Source of the DNA: Nannocystis pusilla
GTDB taxonomy: Bacteria > Myxococcota_A > Polyangia > Nannocystales > Nannocystaceae
Assembly: GCF_026626665.1 (NCBI RefSeq)
Contig: NZ_JAPNKE010000002.1
Coordinates: forward strand, 10,064,001-10,128,000
Reading direction: 5' to 3'
Length of the DNA stretch: 64,000 nucleotides
Shown: in pieces, positions 7,898-17,716 of the stretch
Numbering within the stretch: position 1 is the stretch's first letter
How the letters are laid out: each line of letters opens with the position of its first letter
Translations under genes and position numbers: made by a program
The notes under the pieces: generated by a model
The model's input: only the letters and a program-made list of their open reading frames with translations
Told to the model about the DNA's origin: nothing
The model's database searches: none

Positions 7898-8625
7898 TTA
7901 CCAGGGCAGCCGGTCGCGCATGTGGAAGAAGCCGCCGGTCGGGCCGTCCGCGGGCAGGGTGGCCAGCCACACGCTGGTCTTGGCGCCGTCCTCGACCTCC
8001 ATCGGGGCCTGCTCGCCGCCGAGGTCGGTCTTGACCCACCCGGGTGGGCCGCGTTGACCTTGACGCTGGTGTCGCGGAGCTCGTGGGCGAGGTGGATCGT
8101 GTACTGGTTGACCGCGGCCTTCGAGGTGTCGTAGGCGACCGACTTCATGTCGTAGATCGGCGACGACGGGTCGGCGTGCAGGGTCAGCGAGCCGAGGATG
8201 CTGCTGACGTTGACGATCCGGCCGGCCTCGCTCTTGCGGACCAGCGGCAGGAACGCCTGCGTCACCGCGACCAGGCCGAACACGTTGGCCTCGAAGGTGC
8301 CGCGCCACTGCTCGAGCGTGGTCTGGCTGGTGGTGGTGCCCCAGCCCTCCTGCACCACGCCGGCGTTGTTGATCAGGGTGTCGAGCTTGCCGTGGCGGGC
8401 GCCGACCTGCTCGGCGGCGCGAGCGATCGAGGCGGCGTCGGTCACGTCGAGCGCGACCGCCTCGGCGCCGAGCCCTTCGCGCGCCATCTGGGCGACCGCG
8501 GCCTCGGCCTTGGCGGCGTCGCGCGCGGCGACGATGACCGTGTGGCCCTCGCGCGCCAGCTGCCGCGCGGTCTCGAAGCCGATGCCCTTGTTCGCCCCGG
8601 TGATCAGGATGATTCGCTTGCTCAT
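7898..8625 (-). CDS. Short-chain dehydrogenase/reductase (frameshift near 8043)
   Basis: A classical SDR starting MSKRIILITGANKGIG, with the NAD(P) motif TGANKGIG, NNAGV, the catalytic YDTSK and HPGWVKTDLGG near the end. The last 45 or so residues lie in another frame: HPGG must become HPGWVKTDLGG, which needs one extra G in the run at about 8040-8046. The joined product is about 242 residues, normal for the family, so an assembly indel is likelier than a true mutation. It is a carbonyl reductase/DHRS-type enzyme of unknown substrate, transcribed divergently from a LysR gene that is its probable regulator. Confidence 0.82.
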
Positions 8626-8662
8626 GTCGTCGTCCTCGGCCGCCATCGTGCGGCCGCGGCGG

Positions 8663-8711
8663 AGTTGCAGCAAGCGCATCGTCTTCATGATAGGATGCAC
8701 GGTGTGCAACT
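8663..8711. promoter_or_regulatory. Interrupted palindrome in the SDR/LysR divergent promoter
   Basis: AGTTGCA (8663-8669) and TGCAACT (8705-8711) are exact inverted copies, and inside them GCGCAT (8674-8679) mirrors ATGCAC (8695-8700) with one mismatch. The inner and outer arms are each four bases apart. LysR regulators usually bind dyad sites in such divergent spacers to control themselves and the neighbour. The site overlaps the chosen LysR start, so that start could be a little further downstream. Confidence 0.55.
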
Positions 8712-9635
8712 GCAGGGCGTGGACCTCAACCTGCTGGTCGCCCTCGAGGCGCTGCTCAGCGAGCGCAGCGTGACCCGGGCGGGCGCGCGGCTGGGGCTGA
8801 CGGCCTCGGCCACCAGCCACGCCCTGGGGCGCCTGCGCGCGACCTTCGGCGACAAGCTGCTGGTCCGCACCCGCGGGGGGATGATCCCCACCGCCCGCGG
8901 CGAGCAACTGCTGGTCCCGCTGCGGGCCGCCCTGCGCGACGTCGGCGCCCTCCTGAGCAACTCGGCCCGCTTCGACCCGCGGACCAGCCGCCGCGAGTTC
9001 GTGCTCGCCAGCACCGACTACATCGAGGCCGTGCTGCTGCCGCCGCTGCTCGCCCGCGTGTCGGCGGCGGCGCCGGGGTGCAGCTGCGGGTCCGCCCGCT
9101 CGAGCTCAGCGACGTCGCCGCGCCGCTCGAGACCGGGGCGATCACCGTCGCTCTCGGGGTGGTGTTCGAGAACAGCCCCGGTCTGCAGCAGCAGGCGCTG
9201 TTCTCGGAGGAGATGGTGCTCGTGTGCCGCAAGGGCCACCCGGACGTGAAGCGCACCATCGACCTGGCGACCTACCTGCGCCTGCGCCACGTGTTGGTCA
9301 GCGTGCGCGGCGGGTCGCAGAGCGTGGTCGACGACCAGCTGGCCGAGCTCGGGCACGCGCGGCAGATCGCCCTGGTCGTGCCGCACTTCCTGGCGGCGCC
9401 GCTCATCGTCGCCAGCTCCGACCTCGTGCTGACCACGCCGGCGCGGCTGGTGCGGCGGCTCGGCCCGGCCCTCGATCTGCGCACGCTGGCGCCGCCGCTG
9501 GCGGTCCCGGGCTTCACGGTGCGCCAGGTGTGGCACGAGCGCCACCAGGACGACCCGGGCCACCTGTGGCTGCGCCAGCAGATCTTCGCCGCCGCCAAGA
9601 CGCTGGCGACGGGTAAGGATGGGAGCCGATGTTGA
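8695..9635 (+). CDS. LysR-family transcriptional regulator (frameshift near 9075)
   Basis: The N-terminus has the LysR winged helix: VDLNLLVALEALLSERSVTR, then LGLTASATSHALGRLR and FGDKLLVR. The effector domain continues in another frame from VQLRVRPLELSDV to the end. One missing G in the GGGG run at 9074-9077 restores a single protein of about 313 residues, the usual length. It is divergent from the SDR gene and its end overlaps the dioxygenase start by seven bases, suggesting a regulator-dioxygenase operon. GTG 8704 is a possible alternative start. Confidence 0.85.
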
Positions 9636-10468
9636 GCCGCGAGCGAGTCGACGAGTTCCGCGAGCAAGGGTTCGTGGTGTTGCCGCGCCTGGTCGCCGCC
9701 GAGGCGCTGGCGTCGATCCGCGGCGCGGCGCTGGCGATCGTCGACCGCTTCGACCCCGAGGCCGAGCGCACCGTCTTCACCACCAAGGACCGCGACGCCG
9801 GCCGCGACGACGTGTTCTTCGCCTCGGCCGAGGGCGTGCGCTGCTTCCTCGAGGAGGGCGCGCGAGGTGCCGACGGTCGGCTCATCTGCCCGCCGCGGCT
9901 GGCGATCAACAAGATCGGCCACGCGCTGCACGACCTCGTGCCCGAGTTCCGCGAGTTCTGCCGCCAGCCGTGCTTCGGCGAGCTGCTGCGCGACCTCGGC
10001 TATGCCGCGCCGGTGCTGTGGCAGACGATGTTTATCTTCAAACAGCCGCGGATCGGCGGCGAGGTGCGGTGGCATCAGGACGCGACGTATCTGATCAGTG
10101 AGCCGGCGTGCGTGACCGGGCTGTGGGTCGCGCTGGAGGACGCGCACCGCGACAACGGCTGCCTGTGGGTGCAGCCCGGCGGCCACCGCACGCCGCTGCG
10201 CGAGCGCTACGAGGTCGACTGGAGCCGCCGCACCGGCACGCTGCACACCGTCGACGCCACGCCGTGGCCGACCGACGCGCAGGCGGTCGCGCTCGAGGTG
10301 CCGGCCGGCACCGTGGTGGTGTTCCACGATCACCTGCCGCACCGCAGCTCGCACAACCACTCGGCGACGTCGCGCCACGCCTTCACGATGCACGCGGCCG
10401 AGCAAGGCGCGGGCTGGTCCGAACGCAATTGGCTGCAGCGGCCGACGCTCGGGGACTTCGCGCTCTGA
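9629..10468 (+). CDS. Phytanoyl-CoA dioxygenase (PhyH) family protein
   Basis: A 279-residue Fe(II)/2-oxoglutarate oxygenase of the PhyH/PHYHD1 type. The metal-binding H-x-D is seen in RWHQDATYL. The distal His is probably in FHDHLPHRSSHNHS, with a 2-oxoglutarate-binding Arg nearby (SRHAF). The N-terminal segment VDEFREQGFVVLPRLV is typical. No signal peptide is present, so it is cytoplasmic. The substrate cannot be told; relatives hydroxylate acyl-CoAs or small metabolites. It starts inside the end of the LysR gene. Confidence 0.85.
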   Translation: MLSRERVDEFREQGFVVLPRLVAAEALASIRGAALAIVDRFDPEAERTVFTTKDRDAGRDDVFFASAEGVRCFLEEGARGADGRLICPPRLAINKIGHALHDLVPEFREFCRQPCFGELLRDLGYAAPVLWQTMFIFKQPRIGGEVRWHQDATYLISEPACVTGLWVALEDAHRDNGCLWVQPGGHRTPLRERYEVDWSRRTGTLHTVDATPWPTDAQAVALEVPAGTVVVFHDHLPHRSSHNHSATSRHAFTMHAAEQGAGWSERNWLQRPTLGDFAL

Positions 10469-10576
10469 AGACGCAGTCGTCCCTCCACTCCGAGGACAGC
10501 TGAAAGAATCGTCCGAGGATGCGCGGGCTCATGGTTCATTGACATCGCTTTGCGTGTCTCTGTACCCTCGGCCGCG

Positions 10577-10957
10577 ATGCGTAGATCTTTGCTCCCGCTC
10601 CTCGTCGCGGCTGCGACGGTATCCTGCTCACAAGTCTCCGAGACACGAATGGTCTTTGCCTCGCCGCTCGACGCGAATTGTCCGCTCGAGTTCATCCAGG
10701 CCGACATGCAGAAGATGCGACCGGGCGGTGAATGGGAGATCCTCGGTTATGTGACGATCGGCAAGGTCGGGAAGATGGACCCGCTGGACGAGAAGTTCCG
10801 CGAGATCGTCCGCCCCCGCGCTTGCAAGATGGGGGGCGAGGCGATCGCAGTGATGACCTCGGCCACCAACAGCACCCCGATCAGCACCGGCTCGGGCACC
10901 GTGTACGGCGTGCTCCGCCGGCCGCCGAGCGGCGGTCAGGCGCCGCAATCGTTCTGA
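10577..10957 (+). CDS. Small lipoprotein of unknown function
   Basis: A 126-residue protein beginning MRRSLLPLLVAAATVSC, a lipoprotein signal with Cys at 17. The mature part contains CPLEFIQADMQKMRPGG, a possible strand-rich domain, and a Thr/Ser-rich segment TSATNSTPISTGSGTVYG. The overall look recalls small secreted heavy-metal-binding-like lipoproteins, but I do not recognise the family. It lies alone between the dioxygenase and ftsQ. The next 260 bases, to 11220, show no further gene. Confidence 0.75.
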   Translation: MRRSLLPLLVAAATVSCSQVSETRMVFASPLDANCPLEFIQADMQKMRPGGEWEILGYVTIGKVGKMDPLDEKFREIVRPRACKMGGEAIAVMTSATNSTPISTGSGTVYGVLRRPPSGGQAPQSF

Positions 10958-11220
10958 GTCGCCGGCCGCTCCACGCGAGGCCGAGTCGTCGATGCGAAGG
11001 ATGCGAGTGTGCCGGCGCGTCTCTCGTTCGTCCGAGGCAGGTCGCGCGACCTCGGCGCGCGCGCGAATCGACCTGTCCTTCAGACCAGGTTGAGCGGGAC
11101 GTCGGCCCGCGCGCAGCCGCGCCGCGGGCGCGCGCTTGCGCGGATGTTCAGTCCCACATGGCGCCGATTTCTTGCCCACACATGGGGCGCCTGATAGTCG
11201 CCAGGCTCGCTCCCTTCGCC

Positions 11221-12453
11221 ATGGGTCTCTTCAACAACAGCCCTCGCGCGAACGCCGCGCCGGCGCGCAAGCAGAACCGACGGGTGCAGCAAGCGCGGCC
11301 GCGGCCCGTGCCTGCGCCCACGCCGGTCGCGCGCAAGCCCGCAGTGACTGCGAGCCGGGCGGGCGCGCGGGTCAATCGCCGCGTCGACGCGCCGCGGGCC
11401 GGGGCCAAGCCGGCGATCCACGTGCCGCGGGCGGGCCTGAAGAACCTCGTCGCCGCGGTCCCGCGGGTCGGCGCGCGCGGCCGCCGGCTGCTGAGCCTCG
11501 CCGCTCGCCTGGCGGTCGCGGTGACCCTGGCCTGGGGCGTGCTGCTCGCGGTCCAGGCCAGCTACCAGTTCGTGACCACCTCGGCCCGCTTCGAGGCCAA
11601 GTCGCTGGTCTACCAGGCGACGCCACATGTCCCGGTGGACAGGTTGCAGTCGCTGCTCGGGCTCGAGCCCGGCACCAACATCCTCGCCGTCGACACCGAC
11701 GCGCTGCAGGCCAAGATCGCCGCCGAGCCGTGGGTCAAGCGCGCCAGCGTGCAGCGCTCGCTGCCCGACACGCTGATCGTCGAGGTCGAAGAGCACGAGG
11801 CGGCGGCGGCGCTGCTGTCGGGCTACTTCTACCTGATCGACCGCGACGGGGTGCCGTTCAAGCGGCTCGAGGAGGGCGAGCGCGGCGAGCTGCCGGTGAT
11901 CACCGGCGTCGACCGCGAGCAGCTGGTGGCCGGCGACGCGCGGGCGCAGTCGGCGATCCGCCGCGGCCTGGACGCGCTGACGGCCTACCAGCAGGTGCCG
12001 CGGCCGCGGCTGTCGGAGGTCCACGTCGACCAGGGCGGGGCGGTCGCGCTGTACACCGCCAAGACCGGCGCCGCGCTGCGGCTCGGGCGCGGCGACGTCG
12101 AGTCCAGGCTGGCCCGCTTCGACGCCCTGCGCGCGGCGCTGGGCGAGCGGGCCGAGCAGCTGGCGGTGGTCCACCTCGACCTCGACGCCGTCCCCGGCAC
12201 GCCCGAGCGGGTGGTCGCCAGCTTCCTCGACGCCGAGGCCGAGGCGGCGGTGCTGGCCCGCGGGGCCGGCGCCCACAAGCCTGCCTCGAAGGACATTGCC
12301 CAAGAGCCAGCCGCTCCGGCGCCGCCGGCGAGCGGCCCGAGCAAGCCGGCCAAGAGCAAAGGCAAGAAGAAGAAGGCCGCCTCCGGCAACAAATTGCTTC
12401 CGGGATCCCGAAGTACGACTAGGAACGAGTCATGGCAGAAGTCGGAGAAGTGA
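11221..12453 (+). CDS. ftsQ: Cell division protein FtsQ
   Basis: About 410 residues: a basic Ala/Pro/Arg-rich cytoplasmic N-terminus of some 95 residues, one membrane helix (LAARLAVAVTLAWGVLLAV), a POTRA domain (VDRLQSLLGLEPGTNILAVD), and the FtsQ beta domain with LPDTLIVEVEEHEA and FYLIDRDGVPFKRL. It ends with a Lys-rich tail. FtsQ links early and late divisome proteins with FtsB/FtsL in the periplasm. The N-terminus is longer than in E. coli. The end overlaps ftsA by 22 bases; the last 18 residues look unstructured and a small indel may hide an earlier stop near 12422. A palindrome copy (11625-11642) is read as PHVPVDRL. Confidence 0.9.
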   Translation: MGLFNNSPRANAAPARKQNRRVQQARPRPVPAPTPVARKPAVTASRAGARVNRRVDAPRAGAKPAIHVPRAGLKNLVAAVPRVGARGRRLLSLAARLAVAVTLAWGVLLAVQASYQFVTTSARFEAKSLVYQATPHVPVDRLQSLLGLEPGTNILAVDTDALQAKIAAEPWVKRASVQRSLPDTLIVEVEEHEAAAALLSGYFYLIDRDGVPFKRLEEGERGELPVITGVDREQLVAGDARAQSAIRRGLDALTAYQQVPRPRLSEVHVDQGGAVALYTAKTGAALRLGRGDVESRLARFDALRAALGERAEQLAVVHLDLDAVPGTPERVVASFLDAEAEAAVLARGAGAHKPASKDIAQEPAAPAPPASGPSKPAKSKGKKKKAASGNKLLPGSRSTTRNESWQKSEK

Positions 12454-13699
12454 TCGTCGGACTCGACATCGGCACGACCAAGGTCGCCGCGATCATCGGC
12501 GAGGTGACCGAGAACGGCATCGACATCATCGGCGTCGGGACCTGTCCGTCGGAGGGGCTGCGCCAGGGCGTGGTGGTCAACATCGAGGCGACCACCAACA
12601 GCATCGCCCAGGCGGTCCAGGAGGCCGAGCAGATGGCCGCCGTCGAGGTCCAGTCGGTGTTCGTCGGCATCGCCGGCGGCCACATCCGCGGCTTTAGCAG
12701 CCTCGGCCAGGTCAGCATGCGCAACCGCGAGGTCACCGAGGCCGACGTCGCGCGGGTGCTCGAGCAGGCCAAGGCGGTCAACATCCCGCTCGACCGCCAG
12801 ATCATCCACACCCTGCCGCTCGAGTACATGATCGACGGCCAGGGCCAGATCAAGGACCCGATCGGCATGAGCGGCGTGCGCATGGAGGCCCGCGCCCACG
12901 TCATCACCGCCGCCACGACCAGCGTCCAGAACATCATCAAGTGCTGTAACCGCGCCGGCCTCGACGTCGTCGAGGTCGTGCTGCAGCCGCTGGCCTCGGC
13001 GATCAGCGTGCTGCACGAGGACGAGCGCGAGCTCGGCGTGGTGCTCATCGACATCGGCGGCGGCACCACCGACCTGACCATCTACTCCGAGGGCACCAAC
13101 GTGTTCACCTCGGTGATCGTCATGGGCGGCCACCGCATCACCCAGGACGTCGCCCACGGCCTGCACACCAGCGTGGCCGAGGCCGAGGCGATCAAGCGCC
13201 GCCACGGCTGCGCGCTCGTCAGCATGATCGAGGGCGACGCGGTGGTCGAGGTGGCCGGGGTCGGCCCGCGCCCGCCGCGGGCGTTCCCCGCCGCTTCCTC
13301 GGCGAGGTGATCGAGCCGCGCGTCGAGGAGATCCTGCTGATGGCGCAGGAGGAGCTGCTGAAGTCCGGGATGATGGAGATGGCCGGTTCAGGCATCGTCC
13401 TCACCGGCGGCGGCTCGCAGATGGAGGGCATGACCGAGATCGTCGAGGACGTGTTCCAGATGCCGGTCCGCCGCGGGGTGCCGGTCCACGGGGCCAGCTT
13501 CGGCCGCGGCCAGCCGTCGCTCACCGAAGGTGGCTTCGCCCAGGTCATCCAGGACCCCAAGTTCTCGACCGGCGTCGGCCTCGTGCTCTACGGCGCGGCC
13601 CACCAGCCGATGGCCGCCGTCGAGGTCCAGCAGCCCCGCGGCGAGCGCCGCCCGGGCATCGGCAAGCGCTTCGTCGGCTGGATGCGCGACATGTTCTGA
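12432..13699 (+). CDS. ftsA: Cell division protein FtsA (frameshift near 13287)
   Basis: FtsA is the actin-like ATPase that anchors FtsZ to the membrane. Phosphate-1 (VGLDIGTTKV) and phosphate-2 (VLIDIGGGTTDL) motifs and the adenosine motif (IVLTGGGSQMEG) are all present. The tail KRFVGWMRDMF is the amphipathic membrane-targeting helix. Reading shifts frame at 13286-13289, where restoring one C to the CCCC run gives AFPRRFLGEVIEPRVEEI. The corrected length is about 422 residues, normal. In most bacteria ftsZ follows directly; here convergent genes follow instead. Confidence 0.92.
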
Positions 13700-13703
13700 A
13701 GCG

Positions 13704-13753
13704 CATGCCCCTCAGGGCATGTGCAGGAGGGCATGTCCGCATGGACATGCCCT
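13704..13753. terminator. Double palindrome between ftsA and the DUF202 gene
   Basis: Two hairpins of the dispersed family stand side by side. CATGCCC (13704-13710) pairs with GGGCATG (13715-13721). AGGGCATGTCC (13728-13738) pairs perfectly with GGACATGCCCT (13743-13753) around GCAT. They fill the 54-bp space between two convergent genes and probably terminate both. Confidence 0.7.
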
Positions 13754-14131
13754 TCAGTACATGATGACGACGAAGGTGGCGAGCGCGACGCCCAGCAGGA
13801 TGACGAGCGCGGCGGTGATGTGGAGGCCGCGCTCGCCGGGCGGGCCGCGCTTCGGGTCGATGACCTTGGCGTAGGCGCGGACGCGGTGGTAGCCGATGAT
13901 GGCGACGAGGCTGCCGGTGATCAGCAGGGCCGCGCCGGTCCAGCGCGACTGGCCGGCCGCGCGGACCTGCTCGTGGGTGGCGCGGCCGAGGGTGTCGAGG
14001 AACACCCCGAGCCGCGCGACCATCAGGCCGAAGCCCATCAGCGCGACCGCCGTGCGCAGCCACGCGAGCAGCGTGCGCTCGTTGGCGAGGCGGGCCTGCA
14101 GCAGCGCCGGTGGATCCTTGTCTTCGGGCAT
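13754..14131 (-). CDS. DUF202 (YidH-like) membrane protein
   Basis: 125 residues with the family's N-terminal signature ARLANERTLLAWLRTAVALMGFGL and three predicted membrane helices: about residues 26-45, then SRWTGAALLITGSLVAIIGY, and HITAALVILLGVALATFVVI. DUF202 proteins are small inner-membrane proteins of unknown function. It is a single gene convergent with ftsA. The 144 bp upstream, to the TonB receptor end, hold nothing I can name. Confidence 0.85.
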   Translation of the reverse strand: MPEDKDPPALLQARLANERTLLAWLRTAVALMGFGLMVARLGVFLDTLGRATHEQVRAAGQSRWTGAALLITGSLVAIIGYHRVRAYAKVIDPKRGPPGERGLHITAALVILLGVALATFVVIMY

Positions 14132-14275
14132 GGCGCGGGGAGCTTAGCGCATCACGGGGACGCCACGCCCGCGTCACGGCCGTGCAACTTGGTGAATCGC
14201 GCTCCATACGGCGTGTCCCGCGAGCGCCGCACGGACGAGCTCGCCGGCGCGGGCGTCTGCGTCGACGTCGTCGCC

Positions 14276-16612
14276 TCAATAGGTGACGCGCACGCCGAGG
14301 ACCGGCAGGATCGGCACGCCGACGACCGCGCGCTGGCCGGAGAAGTCGTAGTTGTAGAGCACGCCCTCGGGGTTCTGGCGGTTGTAGAGGTTCTGCACGT
14401 CGAGGTACGCCGCCACCGTCGCGCGCTTGTAGATCCACGCGCGATCGATGCGGATGTCGAGCTGGTGGAACACCGGCAGGCGGGCGCTGTTGACCGGCCC
14501 GTCGAGCGGACGGATCCCCAGGCCCTCCTCGATCTGCGCCCCCACGCGCGGCGTGTAGGGCAGGCCCGTGACCACGCGGAAGCGGCCGGCGATCGTCCAC
14601 CGCCGCGGCAGCTTGTAGCCGAGCAGCAGCACGAGGTTGTGCCGCTGGTCGAAGTCGGCCGGGAGGTCGGGCCGCACCGGCCGCCAGTCGGCGTAGCCGA
14701 GGCTCGAGCGCATGAAGGTGTAGGCGACCCACCCGAACAGACGCGCCGTGAGGTCGTGGCGCAGCATCGCCTCGAGGCCGTAGGTCTCGGTGACGATGTC
14801 GGGCGCCGTCGGATTCGTGGCCAGGCGCGGCAGGTTGTCGCGCACGTGGCGGTAGAAGACGGTGCCGTCGAAGCCGAGGGTGCCGGTGATGTCGACGTGG
14901 ATGTTGGCGCTGAGCTGGGCGGCCCGCGCGGCGCCGACGCGGCCGTGCGGGTCGAACTCGAGCCGCGCGTCGAGGAAGCGCAGCGCGCCGGGCAGGACCA
15001 GCGGGCTGTAGCCGGCGATCGAGGTGGTGCCGCCGTAGGGGCTCTCCGAGTTGGAGATGAAGCCCGAGGTCTCCTCGTACTTGCGCTGGCTGGCCTGCGA
15101 GTAGAGGCCGGCGCCGAATTGCAGGGTCACGCGGTCGTGGGCGACGACGCGGGCCAGCACGCGCGGGTCGACGGCGAACGCGGCGTTGTCCTTGCCGGTG
15201 AACGCGTTGACGCGCAGGCCCGGGAACAGGGTGAAGCGCCCGCCGCCGAGCTGCGCCGACACGTACACGCCGCTGGTGGAGACGACCCCGCGGTCGCGGG
15301 TGTCGAAGTTCTGAGGGTCCGGCGGGACCCACTGCGACGGCTCGAAGTGCATCCGGGTGGTGTAGCGATCGATCTGCGTGTCGAGGCCGAGCGTCAGCAT
15401 CAGCCGCCGCGACGGGCGGGCGGTCACCTCGGCGCGCAGCAGGCCGACGACGTCGCTCCGCCTCCGGTACAGCTCGTTGGTCTCGAACACGGTGCGGTCG
15501 AGCCGGACCGCCGGGGCGAGCAGGAAGTCCCAGGTGCCGTGGCGCTTGCGGTAGCTGAGGTCGAAGCGGTGGAAGCCGGCGCGCAGGGCGAAGTTCGAGC
15601 CGGGGCTGTAGGTCGAGTCGGGGTAGCGGATGTCGTCGGTGGCGCCGAGGACCCGCGCGGTGAGGGTGCCGCCGTTGCCGACCGGGTGGTCGAAGATCAA
15701 TTGATAATCGTTGTAGCGCGGGCGGATGAATTGGTCGCCGCGCACGTCCGAGGGCAGGGCCTTGAGCACGAGGTCGAGGTAGCCGCGCTGGGCGGCCATC
15801 AGGAACGAGCCCTTGCCGAGCGGGCCCTCGACGAGGCCGCCGACCGAGGTGATGTCGAGCTTGGCGTGGCCGTGCAGGCCGTCGCGCCGGCCGACGCGCG
15901 GGGTCATGGTGACGACGCCGGCGACCGCGTTGCCGTAGTGGCTGGAGAAGCTGCCGGGGACGTACTGCAGGTCCTGCAGGACGCCGGTCTGGACCACGCT
16001 GGCGAGGCCGGGCACGTGGAAGGCGCGCGGCAGCGGGTGCTCGCCGAAGAACACCTGCGATTGATTGGGGTTGGCGCCGCGCAGCACCAGCAGGCCGAGG
16101 CCGCCGGGGGCGCGCGCCACTCCGGGCAAGTTCTGCAGCGCGCGCAGCGGGTCGCCCTGGCTGCCCGGGAGGCCCTGGATCTCGTCGGGAGCCAGGCGGG
16201 CGCTGAACGGGCTCGGGCGGACGGTCCGCTCCTGCTGGACGATCGTGCGATAGCTGCCGGTGCCCGCGGGTTGCAAGTAGATCACAGGCGGCTTGCGCCG
16301 GCGCCAGAACGGAGCGGTCGTCGGCTGCTCGAGGCGCTGGTGCTCGGCGGCGACGACGGTGAGGATGAAGTCCGGCGCCGGCAGGTCGGTGAGGATGAAC
16401 CGGCCGTCGTCGCCCGACACGGCCTCGCGCGTCCACGCCGGCCCGCGGCGCGCGGTGGCGAAGACCTTGGCGCCGACGACCGGGGTGCGCTCGCCGGCGC
16501 TGCGCAGGGTGCCCTGGACGGTCGTTCGCGCGGCGCGCTCGCCAGCCGCGGGCGCGGCCTTCGACGGCGCCGGAGCGGCGGCGAGGACGACGAGGAGGGC
16601 CGCCGCGATCAT
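14276..16612 (-). CDS. TonB-dependent outer-membrane receptor
   Basis: 778 residues. After a signal peptide come a carboxypeptidase-like regulatory domain (VQGTLRSAGERTPVVGAKVFA to LPAPDFILTVVAAEH), a plug domain (LRALQNLPGVARAPGGLGLLVLRG, then YVPGSFSSHYGNAVAGVVTM) and a C-terminal beta-barrel rich in alternating aromatic strands, ending VRVTY. It should import or export a ligand across the outer membrane with TonB energy; the ligand is not evident. The ATG overlaps the stop of the upstream lipoprotein (ATGA), so the two are translated together. Confidence 0.88.
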   Translation of the reverse strand: MIAAALLVVLAAAPAPSKAAPAAGERAARTTVQGTLRSAGERTPVVGAKVFATARRGPAWTREAVSGDDGRFILTDLPAPDFILTVVAAEHQRLEQPTTAPFWRRRKPPVIYLQPAGTGSYRTIVQQERTVRPSPFSARLAPDEIQGLPGSQGDPLRALQNLPGVARAPGGLGLLVLRGANPNQSQVFFGEHPLPRAFHVPGLASVVQTGVLQDLQYVPGSFSSHYGNAVAGVVTMTPRVGRRDGLHGHAKLDITSVGGLVEGPLGKGSFLMAAQRGYLDLVLKALPSDVRGDQFIRPRYNDYQLIFDHPVGNGGTLTARVLGATDDIRYPDSTYSPGSNFALRAGFHRFDLSYRKRHGTWDFLLAPAVRLDRTVFETNELYRRRSDVVGLLRAEVTARPSRRLMLTLGLDTQIDRYTTRMHFEPSQWVPPDPQNFDTRDRGVVSTSGVYVSAQLGGGRFTLFPGLRVNAFTGKDNAAFAVDPRVLARVVAHDRVTLQFGAGLYSQASQRKYEETSGFISNSESPYGGTTSIAGYSPLVLPGALRFLDARLEFDPHGRVGAARAAQLSANIHVDITGTLGFDGTVFYRHVRDNLPRLATNPTAPDIVTETYGLEAMLRHDLTARLFGWVAYTFMRSSLGYADWRPVRPDLPADFDQRHNLVLLLGYKLPRRWTIAGRFRVVTGLPYTPRVGAQIEEGLGIRPLDGPVNSARLPVFHQLDIRIDRAWIYKRATVAAYLDVQNLYNRQNPEGVLYNYDFSGQRAVVGVPILPVLGVRVTY

Positions 16613-17647
16613 GGGGTCTTGCCGGCGAAGTGCAGGCGGGCGAGCCCGACGCCGGCGCGATCGTCACGCGCCACGACGAAGACCGTCAGCGGCTCGGGGT
16701 GGTCGGACACGACCCATTCGATGTCGGCGTCGGGGTCGAAGCGGCTGGGCGAGTCGTACTGATCGACGACCGCGGACACGTACGCCTCGAGGTAGACCTG
16801 CTCGAACCCACGCAGCAGCTCGGTCGGCTCGGGGCCGGGGCCGTCGGGATCGTAGACGTCGACGTAGTCCTGCACGCCGCCGCCGATGAGCAGCGGCAGG
16901 ACGGTGATGTGCTCGCCGGGCTCCACGATCACGGTGTCCTCGGGCTCGACGAGCAGCTCGATCCGGTCGGCGCCGCGCTCGCGACACGCGGAAGCCGACG
17001 ATGTCGGGGTGAGTGTCGGGCGCCTGGGTGACGACCTCGAGCGGCAGCTCGCCGAGCTCCGGGGCGAACGGCAAGACGGCCCACAGCGGCCCGGGGAAGT
17101 GGACGTCGCGCCCGATCAGGCACTGCTCGAGGCCGACGTGCGGGCTCTTCTGGTAGCGCTCGACGCAGGTGGACGACGGGACCTCGGGGGTGCGACTGCC
17201 GATCGCCAGCAGCGACAGGCCGGCGAACGCGCTGTCGAGCGCGAGGGTGAAGGCGCCGGCGAAGCCGAAGCGGATCCTGTGGCCCTCGCCGAGGCGGCAG
17301 GCCCACGGGATGTCGAACGGCAGCGGCAGCGGGCAGTCGAGCAGCCCGTGGCCGCGGTTGTAGAACGCCTCGATGCAGCCGGGCCGCGTGCACGCCAGCC
17401 AGATCGGCGGCTGCACCTCGGTGTCCTCGGCGGCGGCGAACAGCCATTCGACCTCGACGGTGTCGAGCGGCAGCGCCGAGGCCCGCTGCTGACCGGGCGG
17501 CACCTGCAGCAGCGTCGAATAGCCGCCGGGCTCGACGACGGTCATGCGCGTGCCGAACAGCCTCGCGTCCTCGATCCACCAGTACGGCGCGAACGGGATG
17601 CAGGCGGCGCCGCACAGGATCGCGGCGCCCAGAGCCAGGGTGCGCAT
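16609..17647 (-). CDS. Lipoprotein coupled to the TonB receptor (frameshift near 16980)
   Basis: The protein begins MRTLALGAAILCGAACIPF, a lipoprotein signal with Cys at 16. The mature part has Cys pairs (ACTRPGC, DCPLPLPFDIPWAC) and no known domain. A two-base gap in a CG run near 16980 separates GFRVSR from ERGADRIELLVEPEDTV. Joined, it is about 346 residues. It overlaps the receptor start by four bases, which makes a substrate-capture role with that receptor plausible, though this is only inferred from position. Confidence 0.7.
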
Positions 17648-17716
17648 GCAGACCTCACCCTACTCGACGGGGCCTCCGCGTGCCACCGGCGGCGCTTTTG
17701 CGCATGCTTCGCGGCG

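Noticed and set aside
5868..8039. Minus-strand frame running across the palindrome array and ftsZ
   Set aside because: It is the complement of ftsZ and repeats; no recognisable protein and no start context.
12422..12453. Separate small gene at the ftsQ-ftsA junction
   Set aside because: The sequence is explained by the ftsQ tail overlapping ftsA, or by a small indel; no independent start or family.
13721..16762. Long plus-strand reading frame opposite the TonB receptor
   Set aside because: It is Arg/Glu/Val/Gly-rich with no domain, while the minus strand gives a complete receptor. Long open frames on the opposite strand are expected at this GC content.
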